A program made the position numbers and the translations under genes. A model generated the notes under the pieces. It made no database searches, was not told the origin of the DNA, and worked only from the letters and a program-made list of their open reading frames with translations. Of a stretch of DNA of 64,000 nt, positions 39,209 to 47,713 are shown piece after piece. Within the stretch, counting starts at the first letter, position 1. Every line of letters begins with the position of its first letter. This DNA comes from Paraburkholderia sp. BL23I1N1. GTDB taxonomy: Bacteria; Pseudomonadota; Gammaproteobacteria; Burkholderiales; Burkholderiaceae. The stretch is from NCBI RefSeq assembly GCF_003610295.1, contig NZ_RAPV01000001.1, forward strand, positions 434,001 through 498,000. Reading direction: 5' to 3'.

Positions 39209-40303
39209 ATGACTCAATCCACGCAATCCGATCAGCAAAACATGACCGCGATCGTCTGCCACGCACCGAAAGACTATCGCGTCGAACAGGTGTCCAAACC
39301 TCGGGCCCGCGCACATGAACTGGTGATTCGCATTGCCGCGAGCGGCATCTGCGCGAGCGACTGCAAATGTCATTCGGGCGCGAAAATGTTTTGGGGCGGC
39401 CCGAGCCCATGGGTCAAAGCTCCGGTCATTCCGGGGCACGAGTTCTTCGGTTTCGTCGAAGAAATCGGCGAGGGCGCGGCCGATCATTTCGGTGTGAAGA
39501 TCGGCGACCGCGTGATCGCCGAACAGATCGTGCCCTGCGGCAAGTGCCGTTATTGCAAATCCGGCCAGTACTGGATGTGCGAAGTGCATAACATCTTCGG
39601 CTTCCAGCGCGAAGTCGCGGACGGCGGCATGGCCGAGTACATGCGTATTCCGCCAACGGCAATCGTCCACAAGATTCCCGACGGCATCTCACTCGAAGAC
39701 GCAGCCATCATCGAACCGCTCGCCTGCGCGATTCACACCGTGAACCGTGGCGACCTGCAACTCGACGACGTGGTGGTGATAGCCGGTGCGGGACCGCTTG
39801 GCTTGATGATGACGCAAGTCGCACATCTGAAAACACCGAAGAAGCTTTTGGTGATCGATCTGGTTGAAGAGCGCCTCGCACTCGCGCGTGAATATGGCGC
39901 GGACGTGACGATCAATCCGAAACGGGACGACGCGCTGGCGATCATTCATTCCCTAACCGACGGCTATGGTTGCGATGTCTACATCGAAACGACGGGCGTG
40001 CCGATCGGTGTCAATCAGGGCATGGAGATGATTCGCAAGCTTGGACGCTTCGTCGAGTTTTCCGTGTTCGGTGCGGATACGACGCTGGACTGGTCGGTGA
40101 TTGGCGACCGCAAGGAGCTCGATGTACGCGGCGCGCATCTCGGCCCATACTGTTATCCGATTGCGATCGACTTGCTGGCGCGCGGACTCGTTACGTCGAA
40201 GGGTATTGTCACGCACGGCTTTTCGCTGGAAGAATGGGACGAAGCGATCAAGATCGCCAACTCGCTCGATTCGATCAAGGTGTTGATGAAACCGCGTGCC
40301 TGA
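39209..40303 (+). CDS. Zinc-dependent polyol dehydrogenase (MDR family)
   Basis: Medium-chain dehydrogenase of 364 aa. Catalytic zinc ligands are expected in SGICASDCKCH (Cys) and PGHEFFGFVEE (His-Glu). Structural zinc cysteines are in CGKCRYCKSGQYWMC. The nucleotide fold is VVIAGAGPLGLMMTQVA followed by Asp in LLVIDLVEER, favouring NAD. Relatives oxidise sorbitol, xylitol, L-arabinitol, threitol or erythritol. Gene context (pentulose-type kinase and L-xylulose-reductase-like SDR) makes a pentitol likely. It starts 34 bp after the permease stop. Confidence 0.88.
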   Translation: MTQSTQSDQQNMTAIVCHAPKDYRVEQVSKPRARAHELVIRIAASGICASDCKCHSGAKMFWGGPSPWVKAPVIPGHEFFGFVEEIGEGAADHFGVKIGDRVIAEQIVPCGKCRYCKSGQYWMCEVHNIFGFQREVADGGMAEYMRIPPTAIVHKIPDGISLEDAAIIEPLACAIHTVNRGDLQLDDVVVIAGAGPLGLMMTQVAHLKTPKKLLVIDLVEERLALAREYGADVTINPKRDDALAIIHSLTDGYGCDVYIETTGVPIGVNQGMEMIRKLGRFVEFSVFGADTTLDWSVIGDRKELDVRGAHLGPYCYPIAIDLLARGLVTSKGIVTHGFSLEEWDEAIKIANSLDSIKVLMKPRA

Positions 40304-40360
40304 GTTGAGGGTTCGGCGCAGCGCGGGTCAAGAACGAGCGGCACATAAAACGGAGACTGT

Positions 40361-41905
40361 ATGGACTACGTCATCGGCGTCGATATCGGCACGCAGAGCA
40401 CCAAGGCGCTGCTGGTCGATCAGCACGGCGCGATCGTCGCGCAGCATGCGTCGAGCTATCAGCCGGATACGCCCAAGCCGCTTTGGGCCGAGCAATGGCC
40501 GGCAGTGTGGTTGAAGGCGGTGGTGGAATGCATCGGGGCGTGCGTCGGCAAAGCGAAGGCGGCGGGTGTTGAGGCGAAATCGATCAAAGCCGTGTGCGCA
40601 AGCAGCCTGTATGGCGGCTCGGGGATTCCTGTCGATAGCGAAATGCGGCCGCTTTATCCGTGTCTGATCTGGATGGACAGGCGCGCGACCGATCAGGTCG
40701 AGTGGGTGCGTGAAAACATCGACCTCGAGCGCTTGTATGCAATCACGGGCAATGGTGTGGACAGCTACTACGGTTACACGAAGATGATGTGGTTGCGCGA
40801 CCACGAGCCGGATGTATGGGCGCATACGCGTTACTTCCTGCCGCCGAATGCCTATGTGATCTATATGCTGACTGGAGAGATCGCCGTTGATCATAGTTCG
40901 GCGGGCAATATCGGCGGTATCTACGACATCGCCAAGCGTGACTGGTCGGATGAAGCGCTCGACATGCTCGGTATTCCCGCGACGATGATGCCGGAGCGCC
41001 TGGTGGAATCGTCGGACCTGGTGGGCGGATTGTTGTCGCAGTGGACCGGGCAGCTTGGATTGGAGCCGGGCACGGCGATCGTCGCGGGTGGCGTGGATGC
41101 GGCGGTGGCGACGTTTGCCGCGGGTGTGACGCGCGCCGGGCAGCACGTTGCGATGATCGGTACGAGTATGTGCTGGGGGTATATCAATCAGCGTGTCGAT
41201 GCGCGGCATGGGTTGATCAGCATGCCGCATGTGTTCAACGGTCATCGCGATGTTTATGTGTTTGGCGGCGCGATTACGGCGGGTGCTTCGGTGACGTGGT
41301 ATCGCGAGCAGTTCTGTCGCGCGGAGACTGAGGCGGCGCGCGCGATGCCGGATGGAGATCCGCATCGGTTGCTGGAAGAAAGCGCCGCGCGGATCCCGGC
41401 GGGTTCGGACGGCGTGATGTTCCTGCCGTATTTGATGGGCGAGCGCAGTCCAGTGTGGGATGCAAAGGCGAGTGGGGCATTTGTCGGCTTGAGCCTGTTT
41501 CACACGCGGGCGCATCTGTATCGCGCGGTGTTGGAGGGCGTGTCGTTCGCGTTGAAGCACAACATCGAAGCGGGACGTAAAGGTGCGCAATCGCTGGATG
41601 ACAAGCTGATCGTCGTGGGCGGCGCCGCGCATTCGGATTTGTGGATGCAGATCATTGCGGACATCACCGGCTATCCGGTCTATACGATCGAGCAGCACGT
41701 GGAGGCAGCGATGGGCGCGGCGTTGCTGGCGGGCGTCGGTGTCGGGCTGGTATCGCGTGAAGAGGCGCAGCGCGGATGGGTCACGCTGATTGAGCGTGCG
41801 GAGCCGAACGCCCAACGGATGGCGTTGTACGAGCAACGCTTTGGTGTTTATACGGATTTGTATCCGGCGTTGAAGCCGGTCATGCATCGGTTGCAGACAT
41901 CATGA
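40361..41905 (+). CDS. FGGY-family carbohydrate kinase of the second polyol operon
   Basis: Sugar kinase of 514 aa. The N-terminal phosphate motif is VIGVDIGTQSTKALLVD, and the C-terminal lobe has LIVVGGAAHSDLWMQIIAD. It lacks the QMHG motif of true xylulokinases; the matching place reads CASSLYGGSGIPVD, so substrate choice probably differs (a ketopentose such as D- or L-ribulose or xylulose, or a tetrulose). LPYLMGERSPVWDAKA is family-typical. RBS CGGAGA lies upstream. Its stop overlaps the SDR start (ATGA). Confidence 0.88.
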   Translation: MDYVIGVDIGTQSTKALLVDQHGAIVAQHASSYQPDTPKPLWAEQWPAVWLKAVVECIGACVGKAKAAGVEAKSIKAVCASSLYGGSGIPVDSEMRPLYPCLIWMDRRATDQVEWVRENIDLERLYAITGNGVDSYYGYTKMMWLRDHEPDVWAHTRYFLPPNAYVIYMLTGEIAVDHSSAGNIGGIYDIAKRDWSDEALDMLGIPATMMPERLVESSDLVGGLLSQWTGQLGLEPGTAIVAGGVDAAVATFAAGVTRAGQHVAMIGTSMCWGYINQRVDARHGLISMPHVFNGHRDVYVFGGAITAGASVTWYREQFCRAETEAARAMPDGDPHRLLEESAARIPAGSDGVMFLPYLMGERSPVWDAKASGAFVGLSLFHTRAHLYRAVLEGVSFALKHNIEAGRKGAQSLDDKLIVVGGAAHSDLWMQIIADITGYPVYTIEQHVEAAMGAALLAGVGVGLVSREEAQRGWVTLIERAEPNAQRMALYEQRFGVYTDLYPALKPVMHRLQTS

Positions 41906-42639
41906 ATGCTACGTTTGATTTTTCGGGTCGCTCGATTCTTGTGACCGGGGCGTCGAGTGGGATTGGGCGGGCTACGGTTGAAGCGTTGTGCGCGTCCGGC
42001 GCGAATGTGGTCGCGGCGGCGCGGAATGTGAATGAACTCGCGCGGTTGGCTGAGGAAACGGGCTGCGAGCCATTGACGCTCGATGTGAGCGATGAAGCGG
42101 CGATTGACGATGCATTAGGTTCGCTCGATGTATTCGATGGACTCGTGAACTGTGCGGGGGTTGCCTTGCTTGAGCGCGCGGTGGATACGACTGGCGCGAG
42201 TTTCGATCGCGTGATGGGGGTCAATGCGCGAGGGGCGGTGCTGATTGCCAAGCATGTGGCCCGCGGGATGATCGATGCTAAACGCACCGGCAGTATCGTG
42301 AATGTCTCCAGTCAGGCCGCGCTCGTGGCGCTCGATGATCACTTGAGTTATTCAGCTTCGAAGGCGGCGCTCGATGCTGTTACGCGTGCGCTGTGCGTTG
42401 AACTGGGACGTTTCGGCATTCGGGTGAATAGCGTTAATCCTACGGTGACGTTAACGCCGATGGCGGTGCAGGCATGGAGCGATCCTGTTAAACGCGATCC
42501 GGCTTTAAAGGCGATTCCGTTAGGGCGCTTCGCTGAGTCGGCTGAGATCGCTGCGCCGATTATGTTTTTATTGAGCGATGCGGCTTCTATGATTAGCGGG
42601 GTTTGCTTGCCGATTGATGGGGGGTATACGGCTAGGTGA
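41902..42639 (+). CDS. L-xylulose reductase-like SDR
   Basis: Short-chain dehydrogenase of 245 aa. The cofactor motif is TGASSGIG, catalytic Ser in NVSSQAAL and Tyr-Lys in YSASK. It strongly recalls animal dicarbonyl/L-xylulose reductase (DCXR) in ALLERAVDTT, NVSSQ, VNSVNPTVTLTPMAVQAWSD and IPLGRFAE. DCXR interconverts L-xylulose and xylitol with NADP(H). With the zinc dehydrogenase and kinase this would make an L-arabinitol/xylitol route possible (inference). Third-position A/T is visibly higher here than in the transport genes. Last gene of the operon. Confidence 0.85.
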   Translation: MNATFDFSGRSILVTGASSGIGRATVEALCASGANVVAAARNVNELARLAEETGCEPLTLDVSDEAAIDDALGSLDVFDGLVNCAGVALLERAVDTTGASFDRVMGVNARGAVLIAKHVARGMIDAKRTGSIVNVSSQAALVALDDHLSYSASKAALDAVTRALCVELGRFGIRVNSVNPTVTLTPMAVQAWSDPVKRDPALKAIPLGRFAESAEIAAPIMFLLSDAASMISGVCLPIDGGYTAR

Positions 42640-42674
42640 TGTGTTTGCGCGCGCCTTTTTCTTGTGCGTGTGGC

Positions 42675-43013
42675 CTACAACGATACCACTCGCGTGCCAA
42701 CGAGCGTGAGCGACCAATCAATGAAGACGGCTAAAAAACCGCACAAGAATAGCTGCCGAGCGCTCACATTTCTCCTGCTCAACTGGTAACCGAGGATTGC
42801 GAATAGAAAGGGCGGCCCGAGCACGACTAGTGCAAGACCTACGATCATGTGCGCGTCACTGGTGTATACGTCAATGCCAGCACACACGCCGGGTTTCGCT
42901 CGGCAGTAGCTCGGATAAGCCTTGCACAATCTGACGTCTATAGCACCCCACGCCAGTACGCTCACGAACCCGAGAAGACCGAAACAAGCCATTGTGAAGA
43001 AACACCTATTCAT
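42675..43013 (-). CDS. Small multi-span membrane protein, third gene behind tae4
   Basis: Unrecognised protein of 112 aa. The ATG at 43013 begins a first TM helix (about 6-26: FTMACFGLLGFVSVLAWGAI), followed by a Cys-rich periplasmic-type loop (CKAYPSYCRAKPGVC, three Cys), a second TM (about 54-76) and a possible third (about 86-106). It lies 16 bp after the 74-aa membrane protein and is in operon with the Tae4 effector. Position suggests an immunity or accessory role, but it does not look like the soluble periplasmic Tai4 family. Less GC-rich than the flanks. Confidence 0.6.
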   Translation of the reverse strand: MNRCFFTMACFGLLGFVSVLAWGAIDVRLCKAYPSYCRAKPGVCAGIDVYTSDAHMIVGLALVVLGPPFLFAILGYQLSRRNVSARQLFLCGFLAVFIDWSLTLVGTRVVSL

Positions 43014-43029
43014 TCGATTTCCGCTTGGA

Positions 43030-43254
43030 CTAACCCTGGCGGCTCGAACGGCGCGCTTTGGTGATGATCCCGCCAGCGATCGCAAGCACCAAGGCACCGG
43101 CCAATGCACAGCGAAGGGCGAAAACCAAAGCGCGCACACCGCACTCGTCGCCACATTCGACCGTCGAATATGGCAAGGCGATGTACAGTCCAATCAAACC
43201 GCCAACGATAGCCCCGCTGACGAATAGTGCGAGGACGAGCATTGCTGTTTTCAC
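43030..43254 (-). CDS. Small two-helix membrane protein coupled to tae4 (candidate immunity protein)
   Basis: Unrecognised protein of 74 aa. The GTG start at 43254 overlaps the tae4 stop as GTGA, so translation is probably coupled. Two hydrophobic helices are seen (about 5-27 and 46-64), with a short loop containing VECGDECG between them and a basic C-terminus (KARRSSRQG), giving both ends in the cytoplasm. The gene directly after a T6SS effector usually encodes immunity. Known Tai4 proteins are soluble, secreted and disulfide-bearing, so this would be a different type. Confidence 0.55.
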   Translation of the reverse strand: MKTAMLVLALFVSGAIVGGLIGLYIALPYSTVECGDECGVRALVFALRCALAGALVLAIAGGIITKARRSSRQG

Positions 43255-43859
43255 GCTATTTCCCAGAATGAGATCTGCTTTGCGTCTGCGAGATTAGAAA
43301 ACAGATTCTCCGGCCCGACACCGATGACGGACAGCGGATTCCAGAGCTTCGGAATCCCAATGTCGAACCTTAAGGTGGTTTCCGTACTTGGCGTCAGCCG
43401 TTCTCCGTTCCACAAGTCGATATGATCGCCCGAAGGGTTGCGCTCTTTGAGAGAGCGACGCCAGTAGCTTCCAAAGAAGATAATACCTGTTCTGCCTTTC
43501 GCACATGTCTGCCAGTCTCTACCTGTTACCGTCTCCGCAACGGGACAACCAGCAAACGGGCGCCGATTTAGCCACTCGGCTATTTCCTTAGCGCGAAGCA
43601 TGTGGCAAGGCGGATGTCCGTGAAACCAACACTTTTGGCCTTTGAATGATCTATTGGTAATGCCAACATTCGCGAAACAGGTACCTAGACGAATCGCGCA
43701 TTCATCTTCGAACGCGGGCTTACCCGTCGAAGGGTTTATGCACGGCTCACTTTGGGGATAGGCCCTCCAAAATTCAGAGAAAATGACCACTTTCGGCTCG
43801 ACGACCTTGACGGAACCGGGCGTTGAGTTGGTTCTAACTACAGCCGGTTTGTTCGGCAT
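43251..43859 (-). CDS. tae4: Type VI secretion amidase effector, Tae4 family
   Basis: Peptidoglycan amidase effector of 202 aa. The start at 43859 follows AGGGA by about 8 bp; the longer open frame upstream runs through the IS remnant and is spurious. Family signs: FSEFWRAYPQ near 28-36, FEDECAIRLGTCF with the probable nucleophile C54, CWFHGHPPCHMLRAKEIAEWL, and GDHIDLWNGERLT with the probable catalytic H146. Tae4 enzymes cut the D-Glu to mDAP bond of donor stems in rival cells after T6SS delivery. The third catalytic residue was not assigned. No signal peptide, as expected for T6SS cargo. No T6SS structural gene is in the window. The DNA is visibly less GC-rich than its surroundings. Confidence 0.82.
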   Translation of the reverse strand: MPNKPAVVRTNSTPGSVKVVEPKVVIFSEFWRAYPQSEPCINPSTGKPAFEDECAIRLGTCFANVGITNRSFKGQKCWFHGHPPCHMLRAKEIAEWLNRRPFAGCPVAETVTGRDWQTCAKGRTGIIFFGSYWRRSLKERNPSGDHIDLWNGERLTPSTETTLRFDIGIPKLWNPLSVIGVGPENLFSNLADAKQISFWEIA

Positions 43860-43861
43860 TG

Positions 43862-43966
43862 TCAGTTTCCCTGTTGTTTCGCAAGGGCTGCGTCGCCCCA
43901 GTAGGCGGTGTAGTCGATGGCTTCCTGTGTCTCGATGCGGGGCAGGCTGCCGTCCGCTTCGGTTCG
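43862..43966 (-). pseudogene. 3' remnant of an unknown gene upstream of tae4, cut by the IS3 element
   Basis: On the minus strand an open frame ends in a TGA at 43862-43864, 2 bp before the tae4 start, and encodes EADGSLPRIETQEAIDYTAY followed by WGDAALAKQQGN. It is sense-oriented with tae4 and stops making sense where IS3 coding sequence begins on the other strand (about 43965). It is best read as the C-terminus of a gene of the same operon (possibly a chaperone, VgrG-associated or effector gene). The family was not recognised. Confidence 0.45.
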
Positions 43967-44207
43967 GCCGGAGGAACTGGAAAAGGAGTTCGAGCCGACC
44001 GCGCAGAGCATCTATAACTGGGTGGCCCAGGCCGGGCGTGACGCGGGCACGCGCCATGACGGGCTGACCACCGCCGAGCGGCAGGAGCTTTCGCGGCTGC
44101 GTCGCGAGAACCGGCAACTGAAGATGGAAAGAGACATCCTCTCTCACGCAGCGGCCTGGTTTGCCCGGGAGACGGGAGCTGTATCGCCGAAGGATACGGA
44201 TTCGTGA
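43965..44207 (+). pseudogene. IS3 transposase orfA, 5'-truncated
   Basis: About 80 residues from RPEELEKEFEPTAQSIYNWV to the leucine-zipper-like region LSRLRRENRQLKMERDILS and AAAWFARETGA. This is the second half of an IS3/IS2-type OrfA helix-turn-helix protein. The first ~25-30 residues (the MPRSRR..-type start) are absent. It ends overlapping orfB by 4 bp (GTGA), the usual frameshift zone of IS3 elements. Confidence 0.82.
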
Positions 44208-45152
44208 GAGCGAACCGGGCCCGCTGGCCCATCGCCACGATGGCGCGGCTGCTCAGGGTCTCCACGAGCGGCTATTACGGGTGGCTGGCAAGGGAGCCAT
44301 CGGCGCATGCATGCAGTGACGCGCAGCTGCTGGGGCGCATCCGCACCCTGCATGCGAGCTCGCGCGGCACATACGGCGCACCCCGTATTCACGCGCAGCT
44401 CGCGCGTGAGGGAGTGCACGTGGGACGCAAACGGGTGGCGCGTCTGATGCGTCTGGCTGGTCTGTGCGGGGCCAGTCGCCGGCGCTGGAAGCTCACCACA
44501 CACCAGCGCGCCCGATCTGGTGCGCCGCCACTTCAGCGCCGCCGCGCCGAACGTGCTGTGGGTGGCTGACGCCACCTACATTCCGACAGGCGAAGGGTTC
44601 CTGTATCTGGCCGTAGTGCTTGATGTATTCAGCCGCCGTATCGTGGGCTGGGCAATGTCGAACCATCTGTACACCGAACTGATGCTACGTGCACTGGACA
44701 TGGCATTGTCGCAGCGGCGGCCCGTGAGCGTGATTCATCATTCGGATCAGGGGTGCCAATATACGTCGATTGCCTTCGGACGCCGCTGCCGCGAGGCAGG
44801 TGTGCAGCCATCGATGGGCACCGCAGGCGACGCCTATGACAATGCGATGTGCGAGTCGTTCTTCGGCACGCTCGAAGCCGAGCTGCTCATGCGCGAACAC
44901 TTCGATACCCATGATCAGGCCAGGCGGCGCATCTTCTCCTTCCTCGAGGGCTGGTACAACGTACGGCGCCTGCACAGCAGCATCGGTTATCGCGCACCGC
45001 TCGAATTCGAAAGCCTGCATGCGCAGGAGCAAACACCATCGCAGTGCGGGTTGCCCACGGCCGGGCAGCGTCACGGTCGTGACAGGCGACCCGCCGCCCG
45101 GCGGTGGACAACCCGAGATCCAACAATCCATGGAGGATCAACAACACATTAA
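44204..45152 (+). pseudogene. IS3 transposase orfB (DDE integrase), frameshifted
   Basis: Two frames together cover a full OrfB. The first (to 44569) encodes the HTH_21-like part (RGTYGAPRIHAQLAREGVHV, GRKRVARLMRLAGLCGASRR). The second, open from before 44520, encodes the rve catalytic core: VADATYIPTGEGFLYLAVV (first Asp), HHSDQGCQYTS (second Asp) and DNAMCESFFGTLE (Glu). A one-base shift near 44495-44520 separates them, so no intact transposase is made. The tail after FESLHAQEQ is out-of-family reading. Confidence 0.85.
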
Positions 45153-45224
45153 ACTCAACTGCAAATCTGTCCGTCCAACCGGGTCAACCTCAGCCCGCCC
45201 ATAGGAACAGACGTGCAGGGTTGT

Positions 45225-45256
45225 GCACTACCCACTTTCGCGGGTAGTGCGGTTTT
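45225..45256 (+). terminator. Plus-strand terminator hairpin beyond the IS remnant
   Basis: GCACTACCC (45225-45233) pairs with GGGTAGTGC (45242-45250), followed by GGTTTT. It lies in the 307-bp stretch between the transposase frame and kynA that otherwise holds no gene (only the IS end and an AT-richer segment near 45300-45370). Confidence 0.55.
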
Positions 45257-45459
45257 ACGCTTCGGGCTCTCACACCCGGCCGTTCTGTCTAACGGCACAT
45301 AGGAATCTAACCCAACCGTTTTTTAAGACGATCAACCGCACAAGCTAAACGCGCGAATTATAACTAATCTTTACATTCGGACCGACCCGTCAACGGGCCA
45401 CCCGTGCATCGCACGAATACGATCGAATGCATCGCGCATCAGTGAAGAATCAAAGGCTT

Positions 45460-46392
45460 TTAAAGCATCGTCCTCACATGCCAAAGCTCAGGAAACAAGA
45501 CCACATCCAGCATCTTCCGCAAATAAGGCGCACCGCTCGTACCGCCCGTGCCTTGCTTGAATCCAATGATTCGCTCAACCGTCGTCACATGCCTGAACCG
45601 CCACTGGCGAAACGCATCCTCGAGATCGACAAGCTCCTCCGCCATCTCGTACAGCTCCCAATGCTGCGAAGGATTCCGATAGACCTCCAGCCACGCCGCC
45701 TCAACAGAAGCATCATGAGTAGTCGGTTGCGTCCAATCCCGATCCAACCTGGAAGGTGAAATCGCAAACCCACGCCGCGCCAGCAGTCGAACGACTTCAT
45801 CGTAAAACGAAGGTGCTTCCAGCGAAGCTGTCACCTCGGCAAGAACATCCGCCCGGTGCGCGTGCGGTTTCAGCATCTGCTCGTTCTTATTGCCGAGCAA
45901 AAACTCGATCTGCCGATACTGATAAGACTGGAACCCGGAAGAGCTACCCAGATAAGGCCGCATCGCCGTGTACTCGGACGGCGTCATCGTCGCGAGAACG
46001 CTCCACGCCTGGACGAGCTGCTCCATGATCCGCGACACGCGAGCGAGCATCTTGAACGCCGGCGGCAACTCGTCGCGATGCACCGCCTTCAGCGCGGCAC
46101 GCAGTTCGTACAGCGCGAGCTTCATCCACAGCTCACTCGTCTGATGCTGGATGATGAACAACATCTCGTTGTGATCTGGCGACAACGGATGCTGCGCTTC
46201 CAGCACCGTCCCTAACGAGAGATAGTCGCCGTAACTCATCGACTCCGAAAAATCGAGCTGCGCGTCATGCCAACCCTCGCCGGAATCGGCAGCCGAAGAC
46301 GCTGCATGAGCAGTCCCGCTGCCATGCCCAAACGGACACCCTTGCGCCGGTTTCTCTTCCGGCAATCCCGGTGTTTGCATGTGATCGTTCAT
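45460..46392 (-). CDS. kynA: Tryptophan 2,3-dioxygenase
   Basis: Haem enzyme of 310 aa that opens the indole ring of L-tryptophan to N-formylkynurenine. Signature segments: [39 protein letters not shown] (substrate pocket His), a second helix [19 protein letters not shown], and the haem-side region [19 protein letters not shown] with the axial-ligand His, then [14 protein letters not shown] ~45-aa Gly/Ala/His-rich N-terminal extension precedes the core. Last gene of kynB-kynU-kynA, 10 bp after kynU. Confidence 0.96.
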   Translation of the reverse strand: MNDHMQTPGLPEEKPAQGCPFGHGSGTAHAASSAADSGEGWHDAQLDFSESMSYGDYLSLGTVLEAQHPLSPDHNEMLFIIQHQTSELWMKLALYELRAALKAVHRDELPPAFKMLARVSRIMEQLVQAWSVLATMTPSEYTAMRPYLGSSSGFQSYQYRQIEFLLGNKNEQMLKPHAHRADVLAEVTASLEAPSFYDEVVRLLARRGFAISPSRLDRDWTQPTTHDASVEAAWLEVYRNPSQHWELYEMAEELVDLEDAFRQWRFRHVTTVERIIGFKQGTGGTSGAPYLRKMLDVVLFPELWHVRTML

Positions 46393-46402
46393 TGCGCGCT
46401 CC

Positions 46403-47653
46403 TCAGGTCACTGCGCCGCGGGCGGCAAATTCAGGTGCTCGCCAGCTCTCTTCTGCCAGCACCTCGCGCAGCGTCTCCACCGCATCCCACACATCGACAA
46501 AGCGCGTGTACAGCGGAGTAAAACCAAACCGCAACACATGAGGCTCGCGATAATCGCCGATCACGCCACGCGCGATCAATGCCTGCATCACCTCATAACC
46601 ATGCGGATGCTCGAAGCTTGCATGCGAACCGCGCTGCGCATGGTCGCGCGGCGTGACGAGCTTCAAGGGAAACTCGCCGCAACGCGTCTCGACCAGTTCG
46701 ATAAACAGATCGGTCAGCGCGAGCGACTTGGCGCGGATCGTCTGCATATCCGTTTGAAGGAACACATCGAGCCCGCATTCGACCAGCGACATCGACACCA
46801 TCGGCTGCGTGCCGCACAAGAAGCGGCCAATACCGTCGTCGGGTTGATACGTCGGGTCCATTTTGAACGGCGCGCGATGACCCCACCAACCGGACAGCGG
46901 CTGCGCGAAATCGTTTTGATGCCGCTTCGGCACCCAGACGAACGCCGGCGAACCCGGGCCGCCATTCAGATACTTATACGTGCAGCCCACCGCGTAATCC
47001 GCGCCGACGCCATTCAGGTCGACCGGCACCGCACCCGCCGAATGGGCGAGGTCCCACAGCGCGAGCGCGCCTTTGTCGTGGATGAGTTGGGTCAGCGCGG
47101 CCATGTCGTGCATGTAGCCGGTGCGGTAGTTGACGTGCGTGATCATTGCGATCGCGGTGTCGTCGCCGATCGCGGCGGGCAGCTCGGAGGGATCGTCGAC
47201 CAGACGCAATTTATAACCGCGGTCGAGTTGTTCGATCAGGCCTTGTGCGATGTACAGATCGGTCGGGAAATTCGAACGCTCGGAAACGATCACCCGACGC
47301 TTCGGATCACGTGCATTCGCCAACCGCACGGCCGCCGACAAAAGCTTGAACAGGTTGATCGAAATCGTATCCGTGACGACCACTTCGTTGTCGGCCGCGC
47401 CAATCAGCGGCGCGAGCTTGTTGCCAAGGCGGCGCGGCAATTCGAACCAGCCGGCGGTGTTCCAGCTGCGGATCAGGCCTTCGCCCCATTCGGCGGCGAT
47501 CACGGTCTGCGCGCGTTGTGCGGCGGCGGCCGGTGGCACGCCGAGCGAGTTGCCGTCGAGATAGATGGTCGCCGGCGAAAGCGCGAACTGGTTGCGCAGC
47601 GTTGCGAGCGGGTCGGCGCTATCGAGCGCGAGAGCTTCGTCACGGGTGTTCAT
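46403..47653 (-). CDS. kynU: Kynureninase
   Basis: PLP-dependent enzyme of 416 aa that splits kynurenine into anthranilate and alanine. Core landmarks: [11 protein letters not shown] at the N-terminus, [35 protein letters not shown] (PLP-contacting Asp/His region), and [19 protein letters not shown] with the PLP-binding Lys. It follows kynB by 60 bp and precedes kynA by 10 bp on the same strand. Confidence 0.96.
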   Translation of the reverse strand: MNTRDEALALDSADPLATLRNQFALSPATIYLDGNSLGVPPAAAAQRAQTVIAAEWGEGLIRSWNTAGWFELPRRLGNKLAPLIGAADNEVVVTDTISINLFKLLSAAVRLANARDPKRRVIVSERSNFPTDLYIAQGLIEQLDRGYKLRLVDDPSELPAAIGDDTAIAMITHVNYRTGYMHDMAALTQLIHDKGALALWDLAHSAGAVPVDLNGVGADYAVGCTYKYLNGGPGSPAFVWVPKRHQNDFAQPLSGWWGHRAPFKMDPTYQPDDGIGRFLCGTQPMVSMSLVECGLDVFLQTDMQTIRAKSLALTDLFIELVETRCGEFPLKLVTPRDHAQRGSHASFEHPHGYEVMQALIARGVIGDYREPHVLRFGFTPLYTRFVDVWDAVETLREVLAEESWRAPEFAARGAVT

Positions 47654-47713
47654 GATGGTCCAGTCAGAGAGGGCAGAGAGTTCGGTTTTGAAGCGTGTCG
47701 GTGATGCCGGCGA

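Larger units (their letters stand above)
43965..45190 (+). mobile_element. Decayed IS3-family insertion sequence
   Basis: An orfA 3' part and a frameshifted orfB of an IS3-family transposase lie on the plus strand. The left end is missing: orfA begins in mid-helix and no left terminal repeat or orfA start is seen. The right end is not sharply defined; TGTCCGTCCAACCGGGTCAA near 45167-45186 may belong to the right inverted repeat. It cannot transpose on its own. Confidence 0.85.

Noticed and set aside
43860..44147. N-terminal extension of the Tae4 frame to 298 aa
   Set aside because: The extra 96 codons are the antisense of IS3 orfA and read as Arg/Pro/Leu filler; a good RBS stands at the internal ATG (43859).
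42640..45460. Idea that the island is a toxin-antitoxin or phage-defence cassette
   Set aside because: The Tae4 signature motifs and the coupled membrane genes fit an interbacterial effector with immunity better; no nuclease, protease or NTPase typical of defence systems is present.
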